A DNA stretch of 64,000 bases from Ardenticatenaceae bacterium. GTDB lineage: Bacteria; Chloroflexota; Anaerolineae; Promineifilales; Promineifilaceae. The DNA lies in NCBI GenBank assembly GCA_020634235.1, contig JACKCB010000001.1, positions 62,001-126,000 on the forward strand. Reading direction: 5' to 3'. The notes beneath the pieces are model-generated. The model saw only the letters and a list, made by a program, of their open reading frames with translations, was not told the origin of the DNA and searched no databases. Below, piece by piece: positions 8,331 to 17,700 of this stretch (the stretch's first letter is position 1; each line of letters begins with the position of its first letter). Both the position numbers and the translations under genes were made by a program.

Positions 8331-10217
8331 ATGGAATCTGAAACAATCTCCTTCATCCCCCTACTCACCGTCATCTTTCTGGCCTTCATCGTCCCCCTGG
8401 TCCTCTCCCGCTTCAAACGGATCAGGCTGCCCATCGTCGTCGGCGAAATCCTGGCCGGCATCATCATCGGCGGCAGCGGATTCGGCCTCATCCAGCAGCA
8501 CGATCCCGTCCTGGACCTGCTGGCCGAATTCGGCTTCGCCTTCCTCTTCTTTCTGGGCGGCATGGAGATCGACTTCTCCAGCCTCAGTTTGCCCCCCGGC
8601 CGGGGTCAGACCCTAAACCGTCGCCAAAAACTCACCGGGCCGCTCCCCCTGGGACTGCTGGCCTTCGGCCTCACCCTGCTCATGTCCCTGGTCATCGCCC
8701 TCGCCCTGGTCCAGGTGGGCTTCGTCAGCAACCTGTGGATCATGGCCCTCATCTTCGCCCCCTCCTCCCTGGGCATCATCTTCGCCGTCCTCAAAGAGAG
8801 CGGCCACAACAGCGGCCGCTTTGGCCAGAGCATCCTCGTAGCCGCCATCGTGGCCGATTTCGGCACCGTGCTGCTGCTCACTGTGCTGGTTGCCGCCCTC
8901 TCCCGCGGCCTCACCCTGGAAATCCTACTCGTCGGCATCATCTTCATCGCCTTCCTGCTCATCTACCGCTTCACCGGCTTCCTGGAACGGGTCTGGCCCG
9001 TGCGCCGCACCCTGGACGAACTCAGCTCGGCCACGGCCCAAATCAAAATCCGCGTCGCCTTCACCATCCTGCTAACCTTCGTAGTCCTGGCCGAAATCCT
9101 GGGTGCGGAACTGGTGCTGGGCGCCTTTCTGGCCGGGGCCATGCTCTCCCTGCTGGCCCGGCCGGAGGACAAAGATACCCTCCACCAGCTAGAAGCCATC
9201 GGCTTTGGCTTCTTCATCCCCATCTTCTTCATCATGATCGGCGTCGACTTCGACATCTCCGCCCTGCTAGAATCCCCCCAGGCGCTGCTGTTGGTACCCA
9301 TTCTACTGGTTGCCGCTTTCGCCGTGAAGATGGTCCCCGCCCTCCTCTTCCGCTTCGTCTTCTCCTGGCGCGAAACCATCTCCGCCGGGATACTGCTCTC
9401 CACCCGCCTATCACTGATCATCGCCGAGGCCGCCATCGCCCTGCGCCTGGGCCTCATCGACGAAGCAGTCAACGCCGATATCATCCTGGTAGCCATGCTG
9501 CTGGCCACCGCCGCCCCACTCATCTTCAATCGCATCGCCCCCCCGCGCACCGAAGGCAGCAAGCCCCCCCTCTTCGTCGTCGCCGGGGCCACCACCCTGG
9601 GCCTACAAGTCGCCCAACAACTGCGCGGCCACCTGGAACAGGTGCTTATCATCGACCCCGATCCGGCGCGCATCCAGGCAGCGCAAAGCCAGGGTTTCCA
9701 GACGCTGCAGGCCGCCACCGACCGTGAAGACCCACAGGCAAGCCCCTACCTGAACCAGGCCTACACCCTCATCGACACCCACAGCAACCCGGAACGCAGC
9801 TACCTCACCTGCAAGCTGGCCCGTACCCTGCACGGCATTGAACACGTCATCGCCCCGGCAACAGAGCCAATGCAACTGCGCCGCTTTGAGCAGTTGGGCG
9901 TCAAAACGCTCAACCTGGCCCTGGACCAGGCCGCCTTCCTGACGCTGATGGCCCGCAATCCCTCCATGTTTGAGCTGCTGACCCGTGTTGATGATGACAA
10001 GGAAGTGTACGAGGTGACAATTCGCAACGCCGAGCATGTTGGCCGCCGGCTGCGCGATCTGCACCTGCCCGGCGACGTGCTGGTGCTGGCCGTGCAGCGG
10101 GAGAATGAGCTGATTGTGCCGCACGGCAACACCCGCCTGGCCTACGGTGACCACATCTCGCTGATCGGCTCGCTGGCTTGCCTGGATGAGGCGCTGCGCC
10201 TGTTTGCCGGAAGCTAG
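8331..10217 (+). CDS. CPA2/Kef-type cation:proton antiporter with TrkA-N and RCK-C domains
   Basis: The 628-residue product has an N-terminal Na+/H+ exchanger domain (residues ~8-395) of about 12 membrane segments, including FAFLFFLGGMEIDF and ELVLGAFLAGAMLSLL, typical of CPA2 antiporters. A TrkA-N/RCK domain follows (~405-520) with a Rossmann-like start and the acidic LIIDPD strand end. An RCK-C domain (~540-628) is read in VYEVTIRNAEHVGRRLRDL. The architecture matches KefB/KefC and RosB-type transporters that exchange K+ or Na+ for protons under nucleotide control. The ion is not determined. The gene is convergent with the ROK gene, 18 bases away, and I see no clear terminator between them. 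Confidence 0.88.
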   Translation: MESETISFIPLLTVIFLAFIVPLVLSRFKRIRLPIVVGEILAGIIIGGSGFGLIQQHDPVLDLLAEFGFAFLFFLGGMEIDFSSLSLPPGRGQTLNRRQKLTGPLPLGLLAFGLTLLMSLVIALALVQVGFVSNLWIMALIFAPSSLGIIFAVLKESGHNSGRFGQSILVAAIVADFGTVLLLTVLVAALSRGLTLEILLVGIIFIAFLLIYRFTGFLERVWPVRRTLDELSSATAQIKIRVAFTILLTFVVLAEILGAELVLGAFLAGAMLSLLARPEDKDTLHQLEAIGFGFFIPIFFIMIGVDFDISALLESPQALLLVPILLVAAFAVKMVPALLFRFVFSWRETISAGILLSTRLSLIIAEAAIALRLGLIDEAVNADIILVAMLLATAAPLIFNRIAPPRTEGSKPPLFVVAGATTLGLQVAQQLRGHLEQVLIIDPDPARIQAAQSQGFQTLQAATDREDPQASPYLNQAYTLIDTHSNPERSYLTCKLARTLHGIEHVIAPATEPMQLRRFEQLGVKTLNLALDQAAFLTLMARNPSMFELLTRVDDDKEVYEVTIRNAEHVGRRLRDLHLPGDVLVLAVQRENELIVPHGNTRLAYGDHISLIGSLACLDEALRLFAGS

Positions 10218-10235
10218 CCGGCCCTGGCATCTGCC

Positions 10236-11189
10236 CTATCGGCCAAGCCGCGCCTCGGCCAGGGCCACGGCCCCCCACAATGGCGCATCGTCCCCCAACC
10301 CGGCCGGGACCACCGCCAGCCTCATCCCCGCCACCAACGTCGCCTGCGCCACCTGGCGCACCGTTTCCCACCACAATTCGCCCGCCTTCGTCACGCCGCC
10401 TCCCAACACCACCCGCTGCGGGTTCATCAGGTTGGCCGCATTGCCAATACCCAGCCCCAGCGCCGCCGCCCCGCGCTGCAATATCTCCCGGGCCACATCA
10501 TCCCCCTGCGCCGCCGCTTCGCTCAGCAGTTGCCCACTCAGCGGCTGCTGCCCGGCCAGGCGGCGCAAAATTGCCCCCCGGCCGGGTTCCGCGGCCAACA
10601 TCACCGCCGCATCCCCCGCCATAAACGGCCCGGCCGCCAATCGCTCCACACAGCCTCGCTTGCCACAGCCACACAGCGCCCCGGCCGGGTCCACCACCGT
10701 ATGCCCAATCTCCCCCGCCAACCCATCCGCACCGCGCCACACCGCCCCATTTAGAATCCAGCCGCCGCCCACCCCAGTACTCACCGTAACATACAGCAGG
10801 TGCGCCACCCCCTGCCCCGCCCCATAGCGATGCTCACCCAGCGCCCCGGCGTTGGCATCGTTGTCGATCCCGGCCGGGGCGGCAAACGCCCCCTCCAGCA
10901 GCGCCTGCAGCGGCACCCGCTCCCAACCCGGCACATGATCCGAGCGCACCACCACCCCCCGCGCATGGTCCGTTGGCCCACCAAAGCTAGCTCCAATCGC
11001 CACCGGCTGCCGGCCGGCCAGCAGCGCCCGCGCCGCCGCCAGGGTCGTCTCCAGATCATACGCGGCGTCCGCCCCGGCCGGGGCAAAAATCCGCCGCTGC
11101 GCGCGCCACTGCCGCTCCCCCACGCCAATCACCCCCACCGTATGCTTGGTGCCTCCATAATCCAGCGCCAGAATAAGTTCCGCAGCCAT
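10236..11189 (-). CDS. ROK-family sugar kinase (glucokinase-like)
   Basis: The 317-residue product opens with LALDYGGTKHTVGVI, the ROK phosphate-1 ATP-binding motif. IDNDANAGALGE supplies the catalytic Asp at residue 111. H163 and CGCGKRGC (Cys173, Cys175 and Cys180) form the ROK zinc site. GE at residues 159-160 contributes to sugar binding. It lacks an N-terminal winged helix, so it is a kinase rather than a ROK repressor. Glucose is the commonest substrate of such proteins, but N-acetyl sugars or fructose are possible. A GGAGG ribosome-binding site lies 9 bases before the ATG. Confidence 0.88.
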   Translation of the reverse strand: MAAELILALDYGGTKHTVGVIGVGERQWRAQRRIFAPAGADAAYDLETTLAAARALLAGRQPVAIGASFGGPTDHARGVVVRSDHVPGWERVPLQALLEGAFAAPAGIDNDANAGALGEHRYGAGQGVAHLLYVTVSTGVGGGWILNGAVWRGADGLAGEIGHTVVDPAGALCGCGKRGCVERLAAGPFMAGDAAVMLAAEPGRGAILRRLAGQQPLSGQLLSEAAAQGDDVAREILQRGAAALGLGIGNAANLMNPQRVVLGGGVTKAGELWWETVRQVAQATLVAGMRLAVVPAGLGDDAPLWGAVALAEARLGR

Positions 11190-11337
11190 GTCAATGCGCC
11201 TCCATCACCGGCCAGCAAGTCAATTGCCAGCATCATACCCCACCCTTCCCAATCGGCCAGAAGCAGCGGCCAACAGCAATTCCAATTACCGTGGGAGTCG
11301 AGACCTTAGGGTCTGTCCAAGAATAACTTAGATGAAT

Positions 11338-11618
11338 TCATGATTGAGTAATGGGGTTTGGACGGATGGTATAATTCCATTCGCCATGCCAAGAATCAGG
11401 TTCTAAATTAACGTTTGCGAGTTGTTTGTCAGAGACGCGGCGGTTGGTCTGATAGAGCCGGTCATCAAGTCGGCTATGAACTTGCAACCCCTTGCCAGTC
11501 GTGGTGGCAGAGATGAGGTCGACAATGACCTGATGGGTGACAAGGGGTTTGCCGCGCCAGTTCTGTGTGATGAAGGAAAAAAGGCGGTGTTCAATCTTAT
11601 TCCACTTACTGCATTGCC
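11338..11618 (-). pseudogene. 3' remnant of an ISAzo13-family transposase
   Basis: Reading the minus strand from about 11618 to the TGA at 11338-11340 gives a continuous protein tail. It begins SKWNKIEHRLFS, continues NWRGKPLVTHQVIVDLIS and ends in HGEWNYTIRP. This matches the C-terminal part of ISAzo13 (Rhodopirellula-type) transposases: the K-W-N-K-I-E-H-R-L-F and H-G-E-W-N-Y-T-I signatures are both there. Only about 93 codons remain. The frame is cut at the left inverted repeat of the IS4-family element, and I found no matching N-terminal part on the other side, so the rest was lost. Confidence 0.75.
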
Positions 11619-11629
11619 TACAAGTTAAG
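11619..11629 (+). repeat. Left terminal inverted repeat of the IS4-family element
   Basis: TACAAGTTAAG is the exact reverse complement of 13001-13011. A second matching block, TTGTCAAG, lies 12 bases further in, so the full imperfect repeat is about 31 bases. Confidence 0.7.
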
Positions 11630-11673
11630 CTATTTTGTGAGTTGTCAAGCCAGAAATTGGCTACAATTCACGT

Positions 11674-13005
11674 ATGAAAAAAACAGACAACAAATCCAAA
11701 AGTACCGTCCGGCACACACGAGCCATTCAGGCCGATAGACAAAAAAGACCGCTCGTTGACAATTTAACCGCAGAAGTAGAAGCATTGTTTCGCAATATGG
11801 TGCACCCGCTCACTTTATTGCAGTGTGACCTGTTCCGACAGATGGGTCTGCGCCAACGTACCCTCACGCTGCCAGTGATGATGGCCCTGTTGCTGAGTGC
11901 GGTTTGGCGGCAAATTGCTGCTGTAAATGAACTGGTGCGCCTGATTCGCGATGAAGCGGTTCTCTGGGAAGACCCCAAACCGGTCAGTCAACAAGCGCTT
12001 GCGGAACGATTCAACACCCTGCCAGCTCTCTTGTTTCTCAACGTTCTGAACCAGCTATTGCCCTTGATGCAGCAACGGTGGGAAAAACGGGAACGTCCCT
12101 TGGCGCCAGAAATTGCCTGGGCACAAGCACGATTCACCGCTTGCTTGATTGCCGATGGGTCAACCCTCGATGTGCTTGTCCGTAAAGTGGGCCTACTGCG
12201 TGACCTGGAAAGCCATCCGCTGGCGGGCAAAATGACCGCTTTACTCCACCTGGGGTCACAACTACCAGACAAAATCTGGTTCGACACGAAGGCGACCAGT
12301 CACGACCAGAGCTTCTGGGAAGCAATTCTCGCCCACATCCAGGCCGGAAGCTTGCTCCTGTTTGACTTGGGGTATACCAACTTCACCCGCTTTTGCCAGT
12401 TGACCGAGAAGGGTGTCACCTTTATCACCCGCGCCAAGAGCAATTTGAAATATGAAGTGGCCCAGGTTCTGGTCAAAACGCCTGTCTTGCGCGACACCGT
12501 TGTCTGGATAGGCACGGGTGATGACCGCCAGCAAGTCCGCCTGGTGGAAGTGTTGTATGGGAACACCTGGCGGCGCTTCCTAACCAATGAACTTGACCCG
12601 GAGCAATTACCCGCTCGTTATCTGGTGGCCCTCTACTATCGTCGTTGGACAATTGAACGCGCCTACGCCACCATTAAGCGGTTACTTGGTTTGGCCTACT
12701 TCTGGTGTGGTTCGCAAAATGCGGTTGAACTGCAACTCTGGTCTACCTGGATTGTCTATACCGTGTTAATTGACCTCTGTGACGAGGTCGCCGGATTGTT
12801 AAAGTTGCCATTTGAGCGTATCTCGGTAGAGATGGTGTTCCGCTCAATCTACTATTACACCAAAGCCGTTGAGCGAGGCGATGTCCGGCCTCTGCCAGAG
12901 TATCTGGCAAACCGCTCTGCTGACTTAGGTATTGTCAAACGAAAGCGAAAAAACGAGATATCTATGTTTGAATCATGGCCCTTGACAAATGCCTCAAACC
13001 CTTAA
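11674..13005 (+). CDS. IS4-family DDE transposase
   Basis: The 443-residue product has the three parts of an IS4-type DDE catalytic site. These are Asp161 in IADGSTLD, Asp231 in LLFDLGYTNF, and Glu328 within YYRRWTIERAYATIK, which fits the Y-(2)-R-(3)-E-(6)-K signature exactly. The frame is intact and of normal family length, so the enzyme may be active. The ATG at 11674 starts 55 bases inside the left end of the element. Composition differs from flanking genes and no CCCGGCCGGG copies occur. Confidence 0.9.
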   Translation: MKKTDNKSKSTVRHTRAIQADRQKRPLVDNLTAEVEALFRNMVHPLTLLQCDLFRQMGLRQRTLTLPVMMALLLSAVWRQIAAVNELVRLIRDEAVLWEDPKPVSQQALAERFNTLPALLFLNVLNQLLPLMQQRWEKRERPLAPEIAWAQARFTACLIADGSTLDVLVRKVGLLRDLESHPLAGKMTALLHLGSQLPDKIWFDTKATSHDQSFWEAILAHIQAGSLLLFDLGYTNFTRFCQLTEKGVTFITRAKSNLKYEVAQVLVKTPVLRDTVVWIGTGDDRQQVRLVEVLYGNTWRRFLTNELDPEQLPARYLVALYYRRWTIERAYATIKRLLGLAYFWCGSQNAVELQLWSTWIVYTVLIDLCDEVAGLLKLPFERISVEMVFRSIYYYTKAVERGDVRPLPEYLANRSADLGIVKRKRKNEISMFESWPLTNASNP

Positions 13006-13011
13006 CTTGTA
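13001..13011 (-). repeat. Right terminal inverted repeat of the IS4-family element
   Basis: CTTAACTTGTA is the exact reverse complement of the left end. It overlaps the last codons of the transposase gene, so the gene runs to the very end of the element. Confidence 0.7.
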
Positions 13012-13263
13012 ACCGATGACCGATGTCGATTAAGTTCGCAGCGCCCAGACTGGTAGCCAAAACGGTGCGTTACTACACCCAGACAGAAAAGGGAAGTTGT
13101 CTTCAGACACTCACTTAGCCGGTGCGTGAAGACCGGCCAAAGCCTCAACTCCCATTCATTTTGTCCGGGACAATTTCAAATCTGGAATTGCTGAACTGCC
13201 AACCACCCGCTACCAGCGCGTGCAAAAGCAGAGTATAATGCCGCAAACATGCCAGGAGGAGAA
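13012..13263. other. Intergenic region between IS element and sugar symporter
   Basis: No gene is visible. The segment starts with a short direct repeat (ACCGATG twice, 13012-13025). It contains a perfect dyad TTGTCC-G-GGACAA at 13161-13173, which could be an operator or the edge of an older element. TATAAT at 13234-13239 is a plausible -10 box for the downstream symporter; no good -35 box is present. Confidence 0.45.
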
Positions 13264-14652
13264 ATGACCACATCCCCAGTTCCCAGAGAAACATTGCCCA
13301 TCCGGACCAAACTGGCCTTCGGCGTTGGTGACGTTGGCCCAGCCATCGTGGCCACCATCAACGGCTTCTTCCTCAACGCCTTCCTCATCGAAGTCGCCGG
13401 CCTGCCCCCCGCCCTGGCCGCCGTCATCTTCCTCATCGTCAAAATCTGGGACAGCGTCAACGACCCCATCATTGGCGCCCTCAGCGACCGCACCAACACC
13501 CGTTGGGGTCGCCGCCGCCCCTGGCTGCTGTTTGGCGCAGTACCCTTCGCCCTGGCCTTCTTCCTGCAATGGATCGTGCCAGAGCTAAGCGACATCGGCA
13601 AGTTCTGGTATTATCTGCTGGTCGCCGTCCTGCTAGACACCGGCTTCACCGCGGTCAACGTGCCCTACACCGCCATGACCCCCGAACTAAGCAGCGATTA
13701 TGATGAGCGCACCAGCCTCAACTCCTATCGCTTCAGCTTCTCCGTGCTGGGCGGCACCGTCGCCGCCTTCCTGCACACCGTCATCATCGGCTCGTTCACT
13801 GGCCCGGCCGTGCTGCGTGGCTACCTCATCAGCGCCGCCATTTGGGCCACCGTGATCGTCCTCTCCAACCTCATCACCTTCGCCTTCACCGAGGAGAAAT
13901 ACTTCCACGAAGAGAAGAAAGAAGCGCAGATGGGCTTTTTCGCCGGTCTGGCAACCGTCTTTCGCAATCGCCCCTTCATCTACGCCACGCTCATCTATCT
14001 GTTTTCCTGGCTGGCCATCCAGTTCGTGCAAAACAACCTCATCTTGTACGTCAAGTATTGGGGCCAGGCAGAGGAGCAGTTCCAATGGCTGCTGCTTCTG
14101 CTGCAGCTCTCCATTTTCGTCTTCCTGCTCATCTGGACCCGCATCAGCGAACGTATTGGCAAGCAGAATGTCTACTACCTGGGCACATCAGCCTGGATTG
14201 TGGCCGGGCTGCTCATCTTCTTCATCCCGGCCGGGAACGTCACCTACCTCTACATCCTGGCCCCCCTGGCCGCCATCGGCGTCAGCGTCTGCTACCTCAT
14301 CCCCTGGAGCATGCTGCCCGACGTCATCGACTACGACGAACTAGAAAGCGGCCAGCGCCGCGAAGGCATCTTCTACGGCTTCTTCGTCTTCCTGCAAAAG
14401 CTGGGCATCTCCCTGGGCATCGCCATCTCCAACCTGGTCCTGGCCTACACCGGCTACGTCAAGCCCCCTTACGCCGGCGCTCCCCTGCTAGAAAACCAGC
14501 CCGACGCCGTACTCACCGCCCTGCGCGCCTTCGTAGGCCTGGCCCCCGTCGTCATCCTGCTCATCAGCTACATCGTCGTCTACCGCTACCCCATCACCCG
14601 CCAGCGCCACAGCGAAATCCTGGCCGAACTCGCCCGGCGCAAGGCACAATAA
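13264..14652 (+). CDS. GPH-family (MelB-type) sugar:cation symporter, MFS
   Basis: The product has 462 residues and about 12 membrane segments. KLAFGVGDVGPAI near the N-terminus and the conserved KIWDSVNDPIIGALSDRTNTR followed by WGRRRP are hallmarks of the glycoside-pentoside-hexuronide family. A strong AGGAGG lies 6 bases before the ATG at 13264; an in-frame ATG at 13249, 9 bases after a TATAAT box, is an alternative. It likely imports a glycoside or sugar with Na+ or H+. Substrate is unknown; the ROK kinase 2 kb upstream could use the imported sugar. An 11-bp terminator follows. Confidence 0.88.
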   Translation: MTTSPVPRETLPIRTKLAFGVGDVGPAIVATINGFFLNAFLIEVAGLPPALAAVIFLIVKIWDSVNDPIIGALSDRTNTRWGRRRPWLLFGAVPFALAFFLQWIVPELSDIGKFWYYLLVAVLLDTGFTAVNVPYTAMTPELSSDYDERTSLNSYRFSFSVLGGTVAAFLHTVIIGSFTGPAVLRGYLISAAIWATVIVLSNLITFAFTEEKYFHEEKKEAQMGFFAGLATVFRNRPFIYATLIYLFSWLAIQFVQNNLILYVKYWGQAEEQFQWLLLLLQLSIFVFLLIWTRISERIGKQNVYYLGTSAWIVAGLLIFFIPAGNVTYLYILAPLAAIGVSVCYLIPWSMLPDVIDYDELESGQRREGIFYGFFVFLQKLGISLGIAISNLVLAYTGYVKPPYAGAPLLENQPDAVLTALRAFVGLAPVVILLISYIVVYRYPITRQRHSEILAELARRKAQ

Positions 14653-14665
14653 CCGCTGCCACCCC

Positions 14666-14692
14666 GACGGGGATAGGACCTCTATCCCCGTC
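14666..14692 (+). terminator. Hairpin terminator after the GPH symporter
   Basis: A perfect 11-bp stem GACGGGGATAG / CTATCCCCGTC encloses a 5-base loop, 14 bases after the stop codon. The following tract is pyrimidine-rich (TTCCTCCCTG) but not a clean T-run, so efficiency is uncertain. Confidence 0.7.
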
Positions 14693-14719
14693 TTCCTCCC
14701 TGTTCGCCTCCCCCAAACA

Positions 14720-14728
14720 TGCTATAAT
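14720..14728 (+). promoter_or_regulatory. Extended -10 promoter for the subtilisin gene
   Basis: TGC-TATAAT is an extended -10 element, 53 bases before the GTG start of the protease gene and just after the upstream terminator. No convincing -35 box is seen at the usual distance. Confidence 0.5.
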
Positions 14729-14781
14729 GCCGCCGCTGCCTGTCTTGACAGTTGTACCTTACCAACCGGCCGGGAGGCATT

Positions 14782-17700
14782 GTGAAACATCGTTATCCGC
14801 TGCTCATCTGTACGTTCATTGGCGCGCTGGCGCTGCTGTCCCTGCTGCTGCTGTTGCCGGCCACCGCCCAATCCAGCCCGGCCACCGCTGCCTGGCAGGA
14901 TAAACTAGCCCCCGAACTACAAGAAGCGCTGGCCTCCCTCCCGGCCGGGGACAAAACCCCCTCCACACCCATCCCCGTCATCCTCTACCTCACCAGCCAG
15001 GCCGACCTGGCCCCGGCCGGGCTGCCCAGCGACCCCACCGCCCGGCGGCGCGCCGTCGTCCAGCGCCTGCAAGAAACCGCCCAACAAAGCCAGGCCGGCC
15101 TCCTCAGCCAGCTAGACCAGCTCACCGCCGCCGGCAGCGTCCAGCACTACCACCCCTTCTGGATCATCAACGCCATCGCCCTCACCGCCGACGCCAGCGC
15201 CCTGCAAACCCTGGCCGCCCGGCCGGAGGTCCGCCACATCGGCCCCGACAGCCCCGTGCAGCTAGAGCGCTTCGACCAAAGCCTGCTGCCCGACGAAGCC
15301 GCCATCCCCACCCAAATCATCACCGGCCGCGGCCAAAGCCTCCCGGCCGGGCTGTCTGCCTGGGGCATAGACCGCATCCGCGCCGCCCACGTCTGGCGCG
15401 GGTTGGGCATCGACGGCCACGGCATCACCGTCGGCATCATGGACTCCGGCGTCGACTGGCTGCACCCCGACCTATACGGCAGCTACCGCGGCAACCTCGG
15501 CAACGGCAGCGTCAACCATGCCGACAACTGGTTCGACGCCGTAGACTGGCAAAACGTCGCCCCCCAAGACCCCTACGGCCACGGCACTCACGTCGCCGGC
15601 ACCATCGCCGGGCAAAACGGCATCGGCGTCGCCCCCGGCGCCCAATGGATTGCCGCCCGCGCCTTCGATGACCATGGGTACTCCGCCTTCTCCGTGCTGC
15701 ACGCCGCCTTCGAATGGCTGCTGGCCCCCAACGGCCGGCCGGAGCTGGCCCCCGATGTCATCAATGGCTCCTGGGGAGCCAACCCGCTCGTCAGCGAATT
15801 CATCGCCGACATCGACGCCCTGAACGCCGCCGGCACCGTGACCGTCTTCTCAGCCGGTAACAGCGGCCAGACCGCCGGCAGCATTGCCACCCCGGCCGGG
15901 TACGCCAACACCATCGCCGTGGCCGCCAGCGACAGCCGCGACAAAATCGCCTGGTTCTCCTCCGCCGGTCCCTCCATCTTCACCGGCCGGGAAAAACCCG
16001 ACCTGGCCGCGCCCGGCACCCGCATCCTCTCCGCCTACCCCGGCAACCGCTACGCCCTGGCCAACGGCACCTCCATGGCCAGCCCCCACGTCGCCGGCAC
16101 CATCGCCCTCCTGCTCGCCGCCAACCCCAGCCTCACCCGCCCAGACCTCACCTACATCCTCACCAGCACCGCCATCCCCCTGGACCCCAGCTTCCCCAAC
16201 AACCTGGGCGGCTGGGGCCGCCTGGACGCCTACGCCGCCGTGCAAACGCAGCTGACCGCAGCTACCGGCCGGGTACAGGCCACCGTGCGCCAGGCCGGCC
16301 AACCCCTGGCCGGCGTCGCCATCACCCTCACCACCCCGGCCGGGGCAGCCATCCCCTTCACCACCGATGCCGCCGGCCAGTTCAGCGCCACCCTGCTGCC
16401 CGACCTGTACGACCTACGCGCCAGCGCCTTCGGCTACGCCCCGCGCCACATACCCCACGTCGGCGTCCAGATTGGCCACACCACCAACCTCAACATCGAA
16501 CTAACCCCCCTGGCCCGCGGCACACTATCCGGCTACATCTACGAACAAGACACCCTCATCCCGCTCCCCGCAACCATCCATCTGGCCGGCACCCCCATCA
16601 CCGTCACCGCCGCCGCCAACGGCTTCTACAGCGTAGACCTCCCGGCCGGGACCTACAACCTGCACATCGCTCACACCGGCCACCAACTGGCCCACACCAG
16701 CCAGCAAGTCAGCGCCGGCAGCACCACCAGCAGCAGCTTCTTCCTGCCCCCGGCCCGGCGCATCCTGCTGGTAGACAGCGGCCAATGGTACTACGACTCG
16801 CAAACCGCCCCTTACCGCGCCGCCCTGCAAGACCTCAACCTGGCCTACGACCAGTGGCCCATCTACAACCCCATCCACGAAGTGCCCACCCTGGACGATT
16901 TGCGCCCCTACGACGCCGTCCTCTGGTCGGCACCCAAAGATTCACCCGGCCTCATCAACGCCGGCACAGTCATCAGCCACTACCTGGGCCTGGGCAAAGA
17001 CCTGTTCATCAGCGGCCAAAACGTGGGCGGCTTCGATGGCGGCTCCCTGGCCGAAGCGTGGTGGTCCACCGCCATGCGCGGCCAATACCTGGACCAGCTC
17101 CTGCCAGAGCCGGGCCTCACCATCACCGGCCGGGGCGATTCCATCTTCAGCGGCCTGACCCTCAACCTCAACAGCGGCGACGCCGCCCACAACCAGGACA
17201 GCCTGGACGTCGTCGCCCCCGGCATCAACTCCTTCACCAGCACCAGCCTCACCTATCCCGACGGGCGAGGCGCAGGGCTGCTGCGCGGTCGCTGCGTAGC
17301 CAAAGGCTACCACATCGCCTACCTGGCCTTCGGCCTGGAAGGAGTCAGCACCCCGGCCGGGCGCAGCGCCCTGCTCGACCGCAGCTTCACCTACTTCGAC
17401 CGCCCCCTGGACCCGGCCGGGGTCGAATTCTCGCCGGCCCACATCGACGACATCGCCCTGAACGGCCGCACCTACACCTACACCCTGCGCCTCTTCAACG
17501 CCAGCGAAACCCTCACCGACACCTTCAGCCTGGCCATGAGCGGCGCAAGCTGGCCCACCCACGTCCTCAGCCCCACCATCACCCTCGGCCCCTGCCAGGC
17601 CATCGACACCTCAGTCACCGTTCGCACCCCCGCCGCCCTACCCGAAGGCAGCGTCTACGACTTCACCCTCACCGCCCTCTCGGCCAATGACGCCCAATTC

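Larger units (their letters stand above)
11619..13011 (+). mobile_element. IS4-family insertion sequence, about 1.39 kb
   Basis: The element holds one intact transposase gene bounded by imperfect inverted repeats. The outer 11 bases TACAAGTTAAG (11619-11629) match the complement of 13001-13011 exactly, and TTGTCAAG recurs at nearly equal distance inside both ends. No clear target-site duplication is visible. GC content is visibly lower than in the neighbours and the CCCGGCCGGG palindrome is absent, consistent with acquisition from another host. The element abuts an ISAzo13-type transposase remnant, so this is a nested or repeatedly used insertion site. Confidence 0.75.

Noticed and set aside
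8963..9718. 251-codon minus-strand frame in the antiporter gene
   Set aside because: Shadow of the Kef-type gene, rich in Arg/Ser/Met without a domain pattern.
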